NCBI RefSeq assembly: GCF_029245835.1
Contig: NZ_JAQWOO010000082.1
Location: 1 to 34,764 of the forward strand
DNA length: 34,764 nt
Direction: 5' to 3'
From: Algibacter sp.
Lineage (GTDB): Bacteria > Bacteroidota > Bacteroidia > Flavobacteriales > Flavobacteriaceae
Position numbers and translations under genes: made by a program
Notes under the pieces: generated by a model
Told to the model about the DNA's origin: nothing
Databases searched by the model: none
What the model saw: the letters and a program-made list of their open reading frames with translations, nothing else
In this document: one piece after another, positions 8,074-16,152 of the stretch
Numbering within the stretch: position 1 is the stretch's first letter
Layout of the letters: each line of letters starts with the position of its first letter

Positions 8074-9019
8074 TATTTAAATTTGAAATGTATTCTAAAG
8101 CCATATTTTTATCTTTTACAAGCTGAACTTTTAATGCTTCAACCGATTCAAATTTTTCTTCATCTCGAATACGATGTAGCAAGTCTATCTTTATTGTTTC
8201 ATCATAAATATCTTTATCAAAATTAAAGAAATGAATTTCAATAGTTTGCTTACTCCCATTAACCGTAGGATTCACACCAATATTCATCATACCAAAAACA
8301 ATAACATCTTCAATTACTGAGCTAACAATATATGAACCTTGTTTAGGAATAATTTTGTATTCGTCTTCAATTTCAATATTAGCTGTTGGAAATCCTAACG
8401 GCTTGCCTAACCCTTTCCCTTTTGTAACTTTACCGGTAAGTATAAAATGGTATCCTAAATAGGCATTTGCTTTTTGTATATCGCCTTCAATTATTGCTTG
8501 TCTTATTTTTGTTGAGCTTACTGCAACATCGTTAATATCCTGAGCAGAAATCTCTTCAACTTCAAAACCATAAGTTTCACCAAAGGCTTTTAAATCATTT
8601 ATATCGGCATTTCTATTTCTACCAAATCTATGGTCATAGCCAATTATAACCTTTTTGGCATTTAGCTCATCGACTAAAATATTTTTTACAAAATTTTCAG
8701 CTGAAAGTCTAGAAAACTCCTGTGTGAACTTTTTTATGACTAAGCAATCTAAACCTAAATCAGCTAAGATATCATGGCGCTCGTTAATAGTATTAATTAA
8801 TTTTATGTTAGAATCTTTTTGCAACACCATGCGTGGGTGTGGAAAAAAAGTAAGTATTACAGATTGTAATCCTTCTGTTTTCCCTGTATTAATTAAGCGT
8901 TTGATTATTTTTTGATGGCCAATATGAACGCCATCAAAAGTGCCAATTGTAACAACAGTTTGGTTATTTGGTAAGGTATTTAAACTACGCTTTGTTTTCA
9001 AGCTCTTTATTTTATGCAA
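8066..9019 (-). CDS. ribF: Bifunctional riboflavin kinase/FAD synthetase
   Basis: RibF phosphorylates riboflavin to FMN and adenylates FMN to FAD in the cytoplasm. The N-terminal nucleotidyltransferase carries GTFDGVHIGH (26-35) and GYDHRFG (about 139-145). The C-terminal riboflavin kinase has GKGLGKPLGFPTANI. About 317 residues is the usual size. The start is uncertain: no ATG exists in the first 80 codons of the frame. TTG at 9017-9019 is the longest option, but it lies inside a TAGTTTTG promoter-like octamer; TTG at 8999-9001 (311 residues, starting MKTKRS) fits the promoter-to-start spacing seen at other genes here. The 3' end overlaps the HTTM gene. Confidence 0.95.
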   Translation of the reverse strand: MHKIKSLKTKRSLNTLPNNQTVVTIGTFDGVHIGHQKIIKRLINTGKTEGLQSVILTFFPHPRMVLQKDSNIKLINTINERHDILADLGLDCLVIKKFTQEFSRLSAENFVKNILVDELNAKKVIIGYDHRFGRNRNADINDLKAFGETYGFEVEEISAQDINDVAVSSTKIRQAIIEGDIQKANAYLGYHFILTGKVTKGKGLGKPLGFPTANIEIEDEYKIIPKQGSYIVSSVIEDVIVFGMMNIGVNPTVNGSKQTIEIHFFNFDKDIYDETIKIDLLHRIRDEEKFESVEALKVQLVKDKNMALEYISNLNIE

Positions 9020-9024
9020 AACTA
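9017..9024 (-). promoter_or_regulatory. TAnnTTTG promoter element for ribF
   Basis: The minus strand reads TAGTTTTG in the 39-nt gap before ribF. If it is used, translation should start at TTG 8999-9001 rather than at the TTG contained in the element itself. Read-through from the lipoprotein gene is also possible. Confidence 0.4.
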
Positions 9025-9058
9025 GCTATAATGTCACTTAAAACAAACTTCTAAGTGT

Positions 9059-9577
9059 CTATTGTATGCTAAAAGTATGTTTTATTTCTTTTATTACTTG
9101 CGGAACTTCTTCAACCTTAAAACTTAAGTCTAGGTGGAAATTTTTATCATCTTTCTTAATTACCGATAACTTCCCATGATTTATTTTAAAATATCCTGTT
9201 TGGCCTTTGCAATAACACCATCTAGCAAAAAAAAGAGTTTTGTTAAGTAAATCTTGAGTTTCAAATTCCAGGTTGTTCTTATCTAATTCAACAAACACCT
9301 CTTCCCTATAGGAACTGTCCTGATAATTGGTATTGCCTTTTTTTTTATATTCAAATTTTAACACAAAATGACCGCCATCAATCATTTCTGGGTAGATATC
9401 TCCTAAATTATCCGTTTTAAGTTGTAGCGCTTTATTTTTGAATAATTCAAATGAACATGTACCTCTTTCTGGACAAACCATATTAACAACATCCTTGGCT
9501 CTATTTGATTTTACCTCACTTTTAGTCTTACACGAAACCAAAAAAAACATCATAAAAAACACATATAAACACCTCAT
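9059..9577 (-). CDS. Small lipoprotein of unknown function
   Basis: From ATG at 9575-9577 this is a 172-residue protein with a lipoprotein signal peptide: basic start, hydrophobic core FFMMFFLVSC and a lipobox cysteine at residue 16. It should therefore be anchored in the inner or outer membrane, facing the periplasm or surface. The mature part is mixed beta-strand-like sequence with four further cysteines (CPERGTC and WCYCKG) that could form two disulfides. No domain was recognised. An upstream in-frame TTG (9581-9583) falls inside the promoter element TATATTTG and is unlikely to be used. It is divergent from the metallopeptidase gene and 39 nt ahead of ribF. Confidence 0.75.
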   Translation of the reverse strand: MRCLYVFFMMFFLVSCKTKSEVKSNRAKDVVNMVCPERGTCSFELFKNKALQLKTDNLGDIYPEMIDGGHFVLKFEYKKKGNTNYQDSSYREEVFVELDKNNLEFETQDLLNKTLFFARWCYCKGQTGYFKINHGKLSVIKKDDKNFHLDLSFKVEEVPQVIKEIKHTFSIQ

Positions 9578-9580
9578 AAA

Positions 9581-9588
9581 CAAATATA
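9581..9588 (-). promoter_or_regulatory. TAnnTTTG promoter element for the lipoprotein gene
   Basis: The minus strand reads TATATTTG, ending 3 nt before the ATG at 9577, with a TTG 16 nt further upstream as a possible -33 element. The transcript would be leaderless or nearly so, or translation would start at a downstream Met (residues 9-10). Confidence 0.5.
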
Positions 9589-9677
9589 TGTTATTTTAAA
9601 ATGGCAATTAATTTTTGCAATTGATAGTTTAACAGAGTATTTTTAGCATCCCGTAAAAAATCTAATCTTATATTGCT

Positions 9678-12600
9678 ATGAGACTTTTACCCATGAGACA
9701 TATTTTATACCTACTCCTATTTTCTTTTTTTATAACAACACTGCCTGCACAAAACAATCAAGGAATTTGGTCTAAGGTTTCTAAAAAAGAAGCCGCAGTT
9801 GGAAAAAAATTATTGAGAAAAACCGAACCGTCAAAATCTGTTTATTATCAGTTAGATATTAACAAATTAAAGCGTACTTTAAATGATACTTCAACAAACA
9901 CTCTAGTAAAAAAAACATCTAATATCATCATTCTTTTTCCTAACAGTGAAGGTGGTTTTGATGAGTTTAAAATAAATGAATCTTCTATTTTAGAACCTAA
10001 ATATCAAGAAAAACATCCTGAAATAAGAACGTATATTGGTCAGAATGTTAAAAACCCATCATCAATACTTAGTTTTAGTATAACCCCAAGAGGCTTACAT
10101 GCCATGGTATTATCTTCAAAAACGGGCACCCAATTTATTGACCCCTATTCCAATAATAACACCTATGTAGTTTATAACAAGGGAGATCTTCCTGCTTTAA
10201 AAAAAGAATTTCAATGTTTAGTGCCTGATGATATTACAGAAGCTAAAGAAACGAGCGGAAGTTCGAAATCTTCACTAAATGCTAACGACAGAAAATTAAG
10301 AACCTTTAGATTAGCATTAGCCTCAACTATTGAATACTCTGAATTCCATTGGATGGCAGCAGGATTAACGGCCGGAGATACTGAAACGGATAAAAAAGCT
10401 GCAGTATTAGCAGCTATGGTAACCACAATGAATCGGGTTAACACCATATTTCAAAGAGATTTAGCAATCAAAATGGTTTTAGTGGATAATACTAATATCA
10501 TTTTTATTAATTCTGATAATTTTTCTAATGATGATTCGGAGGCATTAATTGATGAAAGTCAAGTTGAAATTGATTTTGCCGCGACTACAACACCATTTAG
10601 CTATGATATAGGGCATACGTTTAGTACGGGCGGTGGTGGATTAGCATCATTAAATTCTCCTTGTGTCAATGATAGAAAAGCCAAAGGTATTACTGGGTTG
10701 TCTGTTCCAGTTGGCGATGCTTATGATATTGATTTTGTAGCTCATGAATTAGGACACCAATTTGGAGCACCACACACCTTTAATGGGAGCACAGGAAATT
10801 GTGCTGGTGGTAATAGAACAGCAAGTAATGCTTATGAACCTGGTAGTGGGTCTACCATAATGGCCTATGCAGGAATTTGTTCACCACAAAATGTGCAATC
10901 CCAAAGTGATGCTTATTTTCATCAAAAAAGTATTCAAATGATTTGGGATAATATAACTACAGGTTTAAGTACATGTGGTGCCGAATCAGATTTATCAAAC
11001 AGACCTCCCATTGCTCTTGCAGGGCCTGATTACATTATTCCAATTTCAACGGCATATAAACTTGTAGGAAACTCTACAGATCCAGATGGTATAGCAGGAC
11101 ATACTTATACATGGGAACAATATGATTTAGGGGCGTCTGGTACTCCTGAAGAAACCAATACGACAGGGCCTTTAGTTCGCTCTTTTGAGGGCACATCAAA
11201 TCCTGTTAGAAATATTCCAAAATTTGAAGACTATATAGCTTCATCAGGATCAACGACTTGGGAAAAATTACCATCGGTTAATAGAACCATGACTTTTGCT
11301 CTTACAGTAAGAGATAATGATGTTGTTGGGCCAAATGGTGGTGGACAAACTGATGTAGATTTTATGAATGTTATTGTAAATAGCACAGATGCTTTTACGG
11401 TAGTAAATCCTATTATATGGGCTCAAGGTTCAACTCAAAATATTGAATGGGTAGTGGGTCAATCAGCAAATGTAAGTACCATTAATTGTCAAGAGGTTAA
11501 TATAAAATTATCTACAGATGGCGGACTTACATTTCCAACAATTCTTGCATCTAATACGCCTAATGATGGCTCTTTTTCTTTTACAGTTCCATCAACCCCA
11601 AACACGAATGAAGCTAGAATTTTAATAGAAGCTGCAGATAATATTTTCTATGATGTTTCAGATTTTAACTTCTCTATTTCAAATGTACCCGACTTTTTTA
11701 TCGCTAATGAAAGTCTAGCCCCAATTAATTGTAATGAAACTGAAATAGTTTATACTTTTGATTATGCAATTTCTAATGGATTTTCTGAAAACATAGTATT
11801 TAGTGCGTCAAATATACCTGGAAGTGGCATAGCTACTTTTTCTCCAACAAATCTTGACGATTCTGGAATTGTAACTTTAACCCTTAGTAATTTAGATGGT
11901 GTTTCCCAAGGCAATTACAATATTACGGTTACAGGTTCGAGTAGTAGTTCATCCAAAACCAAAGATAAAATAATAGACTTACCTTTCTTTAACTCTATAT
12001 GCGTTTCTGCTGGTAATCTAGATTTTTTAACCAGCACTACATTTGTAGGTTTCAATACCATTTCCAATGCATCAGGTAACTCTGATTATAGTGATTTCAC
12101 CGGGATTTCTTCAGATGTAGTGAGAAACACACCTTACGATTTAATTATAGACGCCAATACAGACGGAAATTTTACCACGAATACTAGGGTTTGGATAGAT
12201 TGGAATCAAAATTGTAGTTTTAACGATCCAGGAGAAACCTATAACTTAGGTGATGCAACCAATGTTTCCAATGGTATAACTGGTTTGTCTCCACTAACTA
12301 TAACCATTCCTAGCGATGCTTCTTTAGGCAACACCATTATGCGTGTTTCAACAAAATTTAAGGATGATGGGCTTCCAAGTCCTTGTGAAATTAATTTTGA
12401 TGGCGAAGTAGAAGATTACACACTTAATATATTACCTATAGATTTAAATTTTAACTCCTCAATTACTTCCGTTCAATTTAATACTATAAATCAAATTTCT
12501 GAAAAGACATCGGAGTATTCTAATTTTTCTTCCGTGATAACAGATATAAATAGGAATACTTCTTATGATTTGAGTATTAGGGTTAGTACCGAAAGAGATT

Positions 12601-13154
12601 TCACAACACTAACAAAAGCGTGGATTGACTGGAATCAGAATTCAAGTTTTGATGATGCTGGCGAGGCATACGATTTAGGTACTGCTACAAATGCAACCAA
12701 CCAACTTACTGGTAACTCCCCACTCTCTATTTTAATTCCGGAGAATGCTATTTTAGGAAATACCACCATGAGAATAGCTACTATATATACAGGTAATTCA
12801 GGCAATCAAGAGCCAATGCCTTCGGGAGACGCTTTGGAAGGTGAAGGCGAAGTAGAAGATTATACAGTTAATATACAACCTACATTATCCATTGAAGAAT
12901 TTGGTTTTGAAAACCTTATTGTTTTCCCCAATCCGAACCATGGTATTTTTAGTATTAAACTTAACGGATCCTTAACTCGCCATATTACCATTGAAGCTTA
13001 CAATATTAGTGGGCAAATTATCGCGAATAAAATTTTTGATCCTACAGGAGATTTTAATCAGATTGTAAATTTTAATTATTTACAATCTGGTATGTATTTT
13101 TTACATATTAGCGACGGCAAAAAAATAGCTAAGAAGAAGATTATAATTTATTAA
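9678..13154 (+). CDS. T9SS-secreted reprolysin-like zinc metallopeptidase with GEVED domains
   Basis: This 1158-residue secreted protein starts with a signal peptide (about 1-25, ending LPAQ; the second ATG at 9693 would shorten it by five residues). A pro-region follows to about 205. Next is an M12-type catalytic domain (about 208-430) with the full zinc motif HELGHQFGAPH at 356-366 (His356, Glu357, His360, His366) and Met395 in STIMAYAG as the Met-turn. Ig-like spacer sequence covers about 440-770. Two GEVED repeats lie at about 775-917 and 925-1065, each with a WIDWNQN..F.D.GE core and ending GEVEDYT. A T9SS type A sorting domain (about 1075-1158) contains FPNPNHG and ends in lysines plus IIIY. 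It is predicted to be an extracellular or surface protease; the substrate is unknown. It stands alone on the + strand. Confidence 0.93.
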   Translation: MRLLPMRHILYLLLFSFFITTLPAQNNQGIWSKVSKKEAAVGKKLLRKTEPSKSVYYQLDINKLKRTLNDTSTNTLVKKTSNIIILFPNSEGGFDEFKINESSILEPKYQEKHPEIRTYIGQNVKNPSSILSFSITPRGLHAMVLSSKTGTQFIDPYSNNNTYVVYNKGDLPALKKEFQCLVPDDITEAKETSGSSKSSLNANDRKLRTFRLALASTIEYSEFHWMAAGLTAGDTETDKKAAVLAAMVTTMNRVNTIFQRDLAIKMVLVDNTNIIFINSDNFSNDDSEALIDESQVEIDFAATTTPFSYDIGHTFSTGGGGLASLNSPCVNDRKAKGITGLSVPVGDAYDIDFVAHELGHQFGAPHTFNGSTGNCAGGNRTASNAYEPGSGSTIMAYAGICSPQNVQSQSDAYFHQKSIQMIWDNITTGLSTCGAESDLSNRPPIALAGPDYIIPISTAYKLVGNSTDPDGIAGHTYTWEQYDLGASGTPEETNTTGPLVRSFEGTSNPVRNIPKFEDYIASSGSTTWEKLPSVNRTMTFALTVRDNDVVGPNGGGQTDVDFMNVIVNSTDAFTVVNPIIWAQGSTQNIEWVVGQSANVSTINCQEVNIKLSTDGGLTFPTILASNTPNDGSFSFTVPSTPNTNEARILIEAADNIFYDVSDFNFSISNVPDFFIANESLAPINCNETEIVYTFDYAISNGFSENIVFSASNIPGSGIATFSPTNLDDSGIVTLTLSNLDGVSQGNYNITVTGSSSSSSKTKDKIIDLPFFNSICVSAGNLDFLTSTTFVGFNTISNASGNSDYSDFTGISSDVVRNTPYDLIIDANTDGNFTTNTRVWIDWNQNCSFNDPGETYNLGDATNVSNGITGLSPLTITIPSDASLGNTIMRVSTKFKDDGLPSPCEINFDGEVEDYTLNILPIDLNFNSSITSVQFNTINQISEKTSEYSNFSSVITDINRNTSYDLSIRVSTERDFTTLTKAWIDWNQNSSFDDAGEAYDLGTATNATNQLTGNSPLSILIPENAILGNTTMRIATIYTGNSGNQEPMPSGDALEGEGEVEDYTVNIQPTLSIEEFGFENLIVFPNPNHGIFSIKLNGSLTRHITIEAYNISGQIIANKIFDPTGDFNQIVNFNYLQSGMYFLHISDGKKIAKKKIIIY

Positions 13155-13189
13155 ACATAAAATGAATTTAATGAAAAAGCACTTGTTTT

Positions 13190-13816
13190 TTACTTGCCAT
13201 TAAATGTATTCATAGTATTGTTTATACCTGCCAATGCAAAAGATTTAATAATCTCTGTTGATTTTTCAAAACGCTCTTTTAATTGTTCTGTTTCCTCATC
13301 TGTCCATTCGCCTAAAACATAGTCTACTTGCCTACCTTTGCTAAAAGCATCACTTATACCAAACCTAAAACGGTTGTATTTAACCGTGTTTAATTTATCT
13401 TGGATATCTTTTAAACCATTATGCCCCCCATCACTTCCTTTCGTTTTTAAACGAATGCTTCCAAATGGTAAATTTAAATCGTCTGTAACAACTAATAAAT
13501 TTTCTAAAGGGATTTTTTCTTTTGTTAACCAATACAAAACGGCTTTTCCGCTTAAATTCATATAAGTGTTTGGTTTTAATAAAATGAAAGTTCGTCCTTT
13601 TAATTTATAGGTAGTTATATCGCCTAGTTTCTGAGTTTCGAAGGTTAAATTTTCTTGTTTCGCAAAAGCGTCTAAGATTTTAAAACCAATATTATGACGG
13701 GTATTTTCGTACTTCTCGCCAATATTCCCTAACCCTACAATTAGATATTTTTTCATAGAATCCTGTTCTTCTATATAGTTTTTCTTTTTAAATACGTTTG
13801 ACAAAAATTGCCACAT
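13190..13816 (-). CDS. pth: Peptidyl-tRNA hydrolase
   Basis: Pth releases peptidyl groups from stalled peptidyl-tRNA and recycles tRNA in the cytoplasm. The core starts at [13 protein letters not shown], residue 21. It has the catalytic His41 in TRHNIGF, Asn in NTYMNLSG, Asp in VTDDLNLP and the GGHNGL loop. ATG at 13814-13816 adds a 20-residue N-terminal extension ([12 protein letters not shown]...) compared with the E. coli type; I recall similar extensions in flavobacterial homologues, so I keep it, though ATG at 13754-13756 would give the classical protein. The 3' end faces the metallopeptidase gene 35 nt away. Confidence 0.96.
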   Translation of the reverse strand: MWQFLSNVFKKKNYIEEQDSMKKYLIVGLGNIGEKYENTRHNIGFKILDAFAKQENLTFETQKLGDITTYKLKGRTFILLKPNTYMNLSGKAVLYWLTKEKIPLENLLVVTDDLNLPFGSIRLKTKGSDGGHNGLKDIQDKLNTVKYNRFRFGISDAFSKGRQVDYVLGEWTDEETEQLKERFEKSTEIIKSFALAGINNTMNTFNGK

Positions 13817-13901
13817 GATATTTTTAATTTAAAGCTAAAGTACATTAAACATGCTAAAAAATTACTAATTTTTAATGGTATTGATATCTATCTTATAGCA
13901 C

Positions 13902-13986
13902 GGTTAGAGATTGAAGGGTTTGTTTGATCCCGATGATAAACGGGAGAGTAGTAAAAGCCAAACCCCCTTTTTGGGTAACGCCCAAA
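13902..13986 (-). repeat. Interspersed intergenic element, copy B, 2 nt after a stop codon
   Basis: Short version of the element at 128-324. The + strand begins GGTTAGAGATTGAAG and ends GGGTAACGCCCAAA. Internal pairing is possible: GGGTTTG near 13917 with CAAACCC near 13960, enclosing CCCG/CGGG. On the minus strand it begins exactly 2 nt after the TAA of the small membrane protein gene, the same spacing as copy A at mgtE. Confidence 0.6.
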
Positions 13987-13988
13987 TA

Positions 13989-14225
13989 TTAATATTTATT
14001 ACGCTTTTGATTTTCCCGCATTTTGTCCAAATTTTCTTTGGTAAGCATATAATCCTTTACATCTTTACCTTTCCAGTGATGGTAAGAAAACAAAGGGAAT
14101 AATATGAAAAATATAGCTACAACACCAAATCCGACCAGTTTTTGTGAATACGGAACATCTAAAGTAAATCCTAAAATAATACTTGTAAATGCGGCTATGG
14201 ATACTATAAAGATTATGTATTTCAT
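13989..14225 (-). CDS. Small two-helix membrane protein, function unknown
   Basis: A 78-residue protein with two hydrophobic helices (about 2-20 and 31-47, the latter VGFGVVAIFFILFPLF) and a charged C-terminal tail rich in Lys, Glu and Asn, including MLTKENLDKMRENQKRNKY. By the positive-inside rule the tail is probably cytoplasmic. No domain was recognised. The ATG at 14223-14225 is the only sensible start. It is transcribed on the same strand as the CLC gene 100 nt upstream and pth downstream, with an intergenic repeat in between. Confidence 0.7.
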   Translation of the reverse strand: MKYIIFIVSIAAFTSIILGFTLDVPYSQKLVGFGVVAIFFILFPLFSYHHWKGKDVKDYMLTKENLDKMRENQKRNKY

Positions 14226-14325
14226 GTGTTTATGTCTATTGTTTTTTATAGGTAAAATGTAGGATTCATTTAATCATTCCTTTGGGTGTCAAGCTTTTGT
14301 TATGGATGTTTCATGATTTGAATTA

Positions 14326-16110
14326 TTAGGTAAAGTTTAATAATTGCTGCCTGTACGCCGTTAGTAGTTTGGACCTTGATATGTAACCAAAATATTTACC
14401 GTCTTTAATTACGGGTAAATTCCAGGCGCCACTGGATTTAAATTTATCCATGATAACATTCATATTATCTTCGTCGTAGTTAATAATTCCAGCATCCGAG
14501 TGCATGAGGCTGGCGGCTGTTACTTTTTCATAAAGGTCTGTATCGAACATCATGTGTCTGATATCGTCCAAACGGATAACGCCTAAAAATTCACGCTTGT
14601 TATTTACCACAGGAAAGTGATTTCTGGAGGATTTAGCAACGGCATTTTTTAGAATATCACCCAGTTTCATTTCGGGTTTTAAAATGATGAAATTCGTTTC
14701 TATAACTTTATCAATATCTAAAACCATTAAGACGTTTTTGTCTTTATCATGTGTCATCAATTCACCACGTTGCGCCAGTTTTAAGGTGTATATAGAGTGT
14801 GAAATATAGTATTTTGTAATAGCGAATGAAATAGTTGACACTATCATTAAAGGGACAAAAAGCTCGTAACCACCTGTTATTTCTGCTATTAGGAAAATGG
14901 CGGTAAGTGGTGCGTGTAGTACACCAGCCATTAATCCTGTCATTCCGATTAACGTAAAATTAGACTCGGATACATGAAACCCCAAACCTATGTTATTAAT
15001 AATTTTAGCAAAGGCATTACCTAAAACATTCCCCATAACTAACGTTGGAATAAAAACACCGCCAACACCGCCAGCTCCAAACGTAGTGGTCATGGCGATG
15101 GCTTTAAATATCCCGATGCCTAATAAGAGCCCTATGACTATCCAAATATTAGATAAATCTAGATTAAAAGGTATAGAGCCAATAGCTGATAGATGATCGC
15201 CCTTCAATAAGTTATTCATAATACCATAACCCTCACCATAAAGAGGTGGAATGAAGTATAGCATGGTGCCAATGGCTAAACCACCAATTAAAAGACGAAT
15301 TGCTCTACTTTTAAATTGTTTAAAAAAGTTGGTGATACCAAAAAAAACTTTTGAAAAATATACGGATGCTAGTCCAGTAACAAGTGCCAAAAGTATATAA
15401 AATGCGATATCGTTTACTTCAAACTTATCAGTAAGTTCAAAACGTAATAAAACATCAGTTCCTAAAAACATGTAAGAGGTAACCACTGCCGAAACGGATG
15501 CCAATAAAAGTGGTACTAATGAGGTAAAGGCAATATCAAGACTGAAAATTTCGATAGCAAATACTATAGCTGCAATAGGTGCTTTAAACATAGATGCCAT
15601 AGCGCCTGCTGCAGCACAACCTATTAAAAGCATACGTGTTTTAGTGTTCATATGAAATAATCGTGCAGCGTTTGACCCTAAAGCGGAACCTACGCTAACC
15701 GCAGGACCTTGTAATCCTACCGAACCACCAAAACCAGCGGTTAATGGTGCTGTTATTAAAGCGGCATAAATATTATACCTTGGAATGATACCTCCTAATT
15801 TTGAAATGGCATATAGTGTTGATGAAATACCATGACCAATATGTTTTTTTAACCAGACCTGTTTAATAACATAGACTAAAAACAAGCCTATCATTGGGAA
15901 AATAAAATACAATGAATTCTGGTAATTATTGAAAAAATCTAGTTCAAAAAGCAACCTGATATAATGGGTTAAGTTTTTAAGCAAAACTGTCCCTAAACCG
16001 GCTAAAAAGCCAACTAAAATACTAAGTATATATACAAACTGACGTTCGGAAATATGTTTATATTTCCAGATTAAAAATTTACGTAACAGTTTTTTAGTTT
16101 TAGAAGGCAT
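14326..16110 (-). CDS. CLC-family chloride channel/transporter with CBS domains
   Basis: This inner-membrane anion transport protein has 594 residues from ATG at 16108-16110. The CLC domain (about 25-430) has helix-rich duplicated topology. A tandem CBS pair (about 455-590) forms the cytoplasmic regulatory part. Signature regions are GHGIS (92-96), GLQGPAVSVG (132-141) and GGVFIPTL. The gating glutamate of the GxEGP motif is Gln134 here (codon CAA at 15709-15711). At the inner proton-glutamate position (PIAAIVFAIEIF), Glu187 is kept but the following residue, matching E. coli Glu203, is Ile. These changes suggest passive channel behaviour rather than H+/Cl- exchange. An upstream TTG (16137) would put nine extra codons inside the aspS terminator, so it is rejected. 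Confidence 0.92.
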   Translation of the reverse strand: MPSKTKKLLRKFLIWKYKHISERQFVYILSILVGFLAGLGTVLLKNLTHYIRLLFELDFFNNYQNSLYFIFPMIGLFLVYVIKQVWLKKHIGHGISSTLYAISKLGGIIPRYNIYAALITAPLTAGFGGSVGLQGPAVSVGSALGSNAARLFHMNTKTRMLLIGCAAAGAMASMFKAPIAAIVFAIEIFSLDIAFTSLVPLLLASVSAVVTSYMFLGTDVLLRFELTDKFEVNDIAFYILLALVTGLASVYFSKVFFGITNFFKQFKSRAIRLLIGGLAIGTMLYFIPPLYGEGYGIMNNLLKGDHLSAIGSIPFNLDLSNIWIVIGLLLGIGIFKAIAMTTTFGAGGVGGVFIPTLVMGNVLGNAFAKIINNIGLGFHVSESNFTLIGMTGLMAGVLHAPLTAIFLIAEITGGYELFVPLMIVSTISFAITKYYISHSIYTLKLAQRGELMTHDKDKNVLMVLDIDKVIETNFIILKPEMKLGDILKNAVAKSSRNHFPVVNNKREFLGVIRLDDIRHMMFDTDLYEKVTAASLMHSDAGIINYDEDNMNVIMDKFKSSGAWNLPVIKDGKYFGYISRSKLLTAYRQQLLNFT

Positions 16111-16120
16111 GTATAAAACT

Positions 16121-16145
16121 AATAAAAAATCCCGCAATAGCGGGA
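16121..16145 (-). terminator. Rho-independent terminator of aspS
   Basis: TCCCGC (16130-16135) pairs with GCGGGA (16140-16145) around a 4-nt loop. On the minus strand the stem is followed by a run of six T. It sits 7 nt after the aspS stop and just ahead of the CLC start, so the CLC gene needs its own promoter or read-through. Confidence 0.85.
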
Positions 16146-16152
16146 CTTAATT

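Noticed and set aside
13155-13189. Weak hairpin AAAAAGCA/TGTTTTTT between the metallopeptidase and pth genes
   Set aside because: The loop would be only 2 nt and the stem almost all A-T; not convincing as a terminator.
13911-14102. 63-residue + strand frame after pth
   Set aside because: It spans the intergenic repeat and the antisense of the small membrane protein gene; no independent support.
16111-16137. Nine-codon N-terminal extension of the CLC protein from TTG 16137
   Set aside because: The codons overlap the aspS terminator; the ATG at 16110 gives a normal CLC start.
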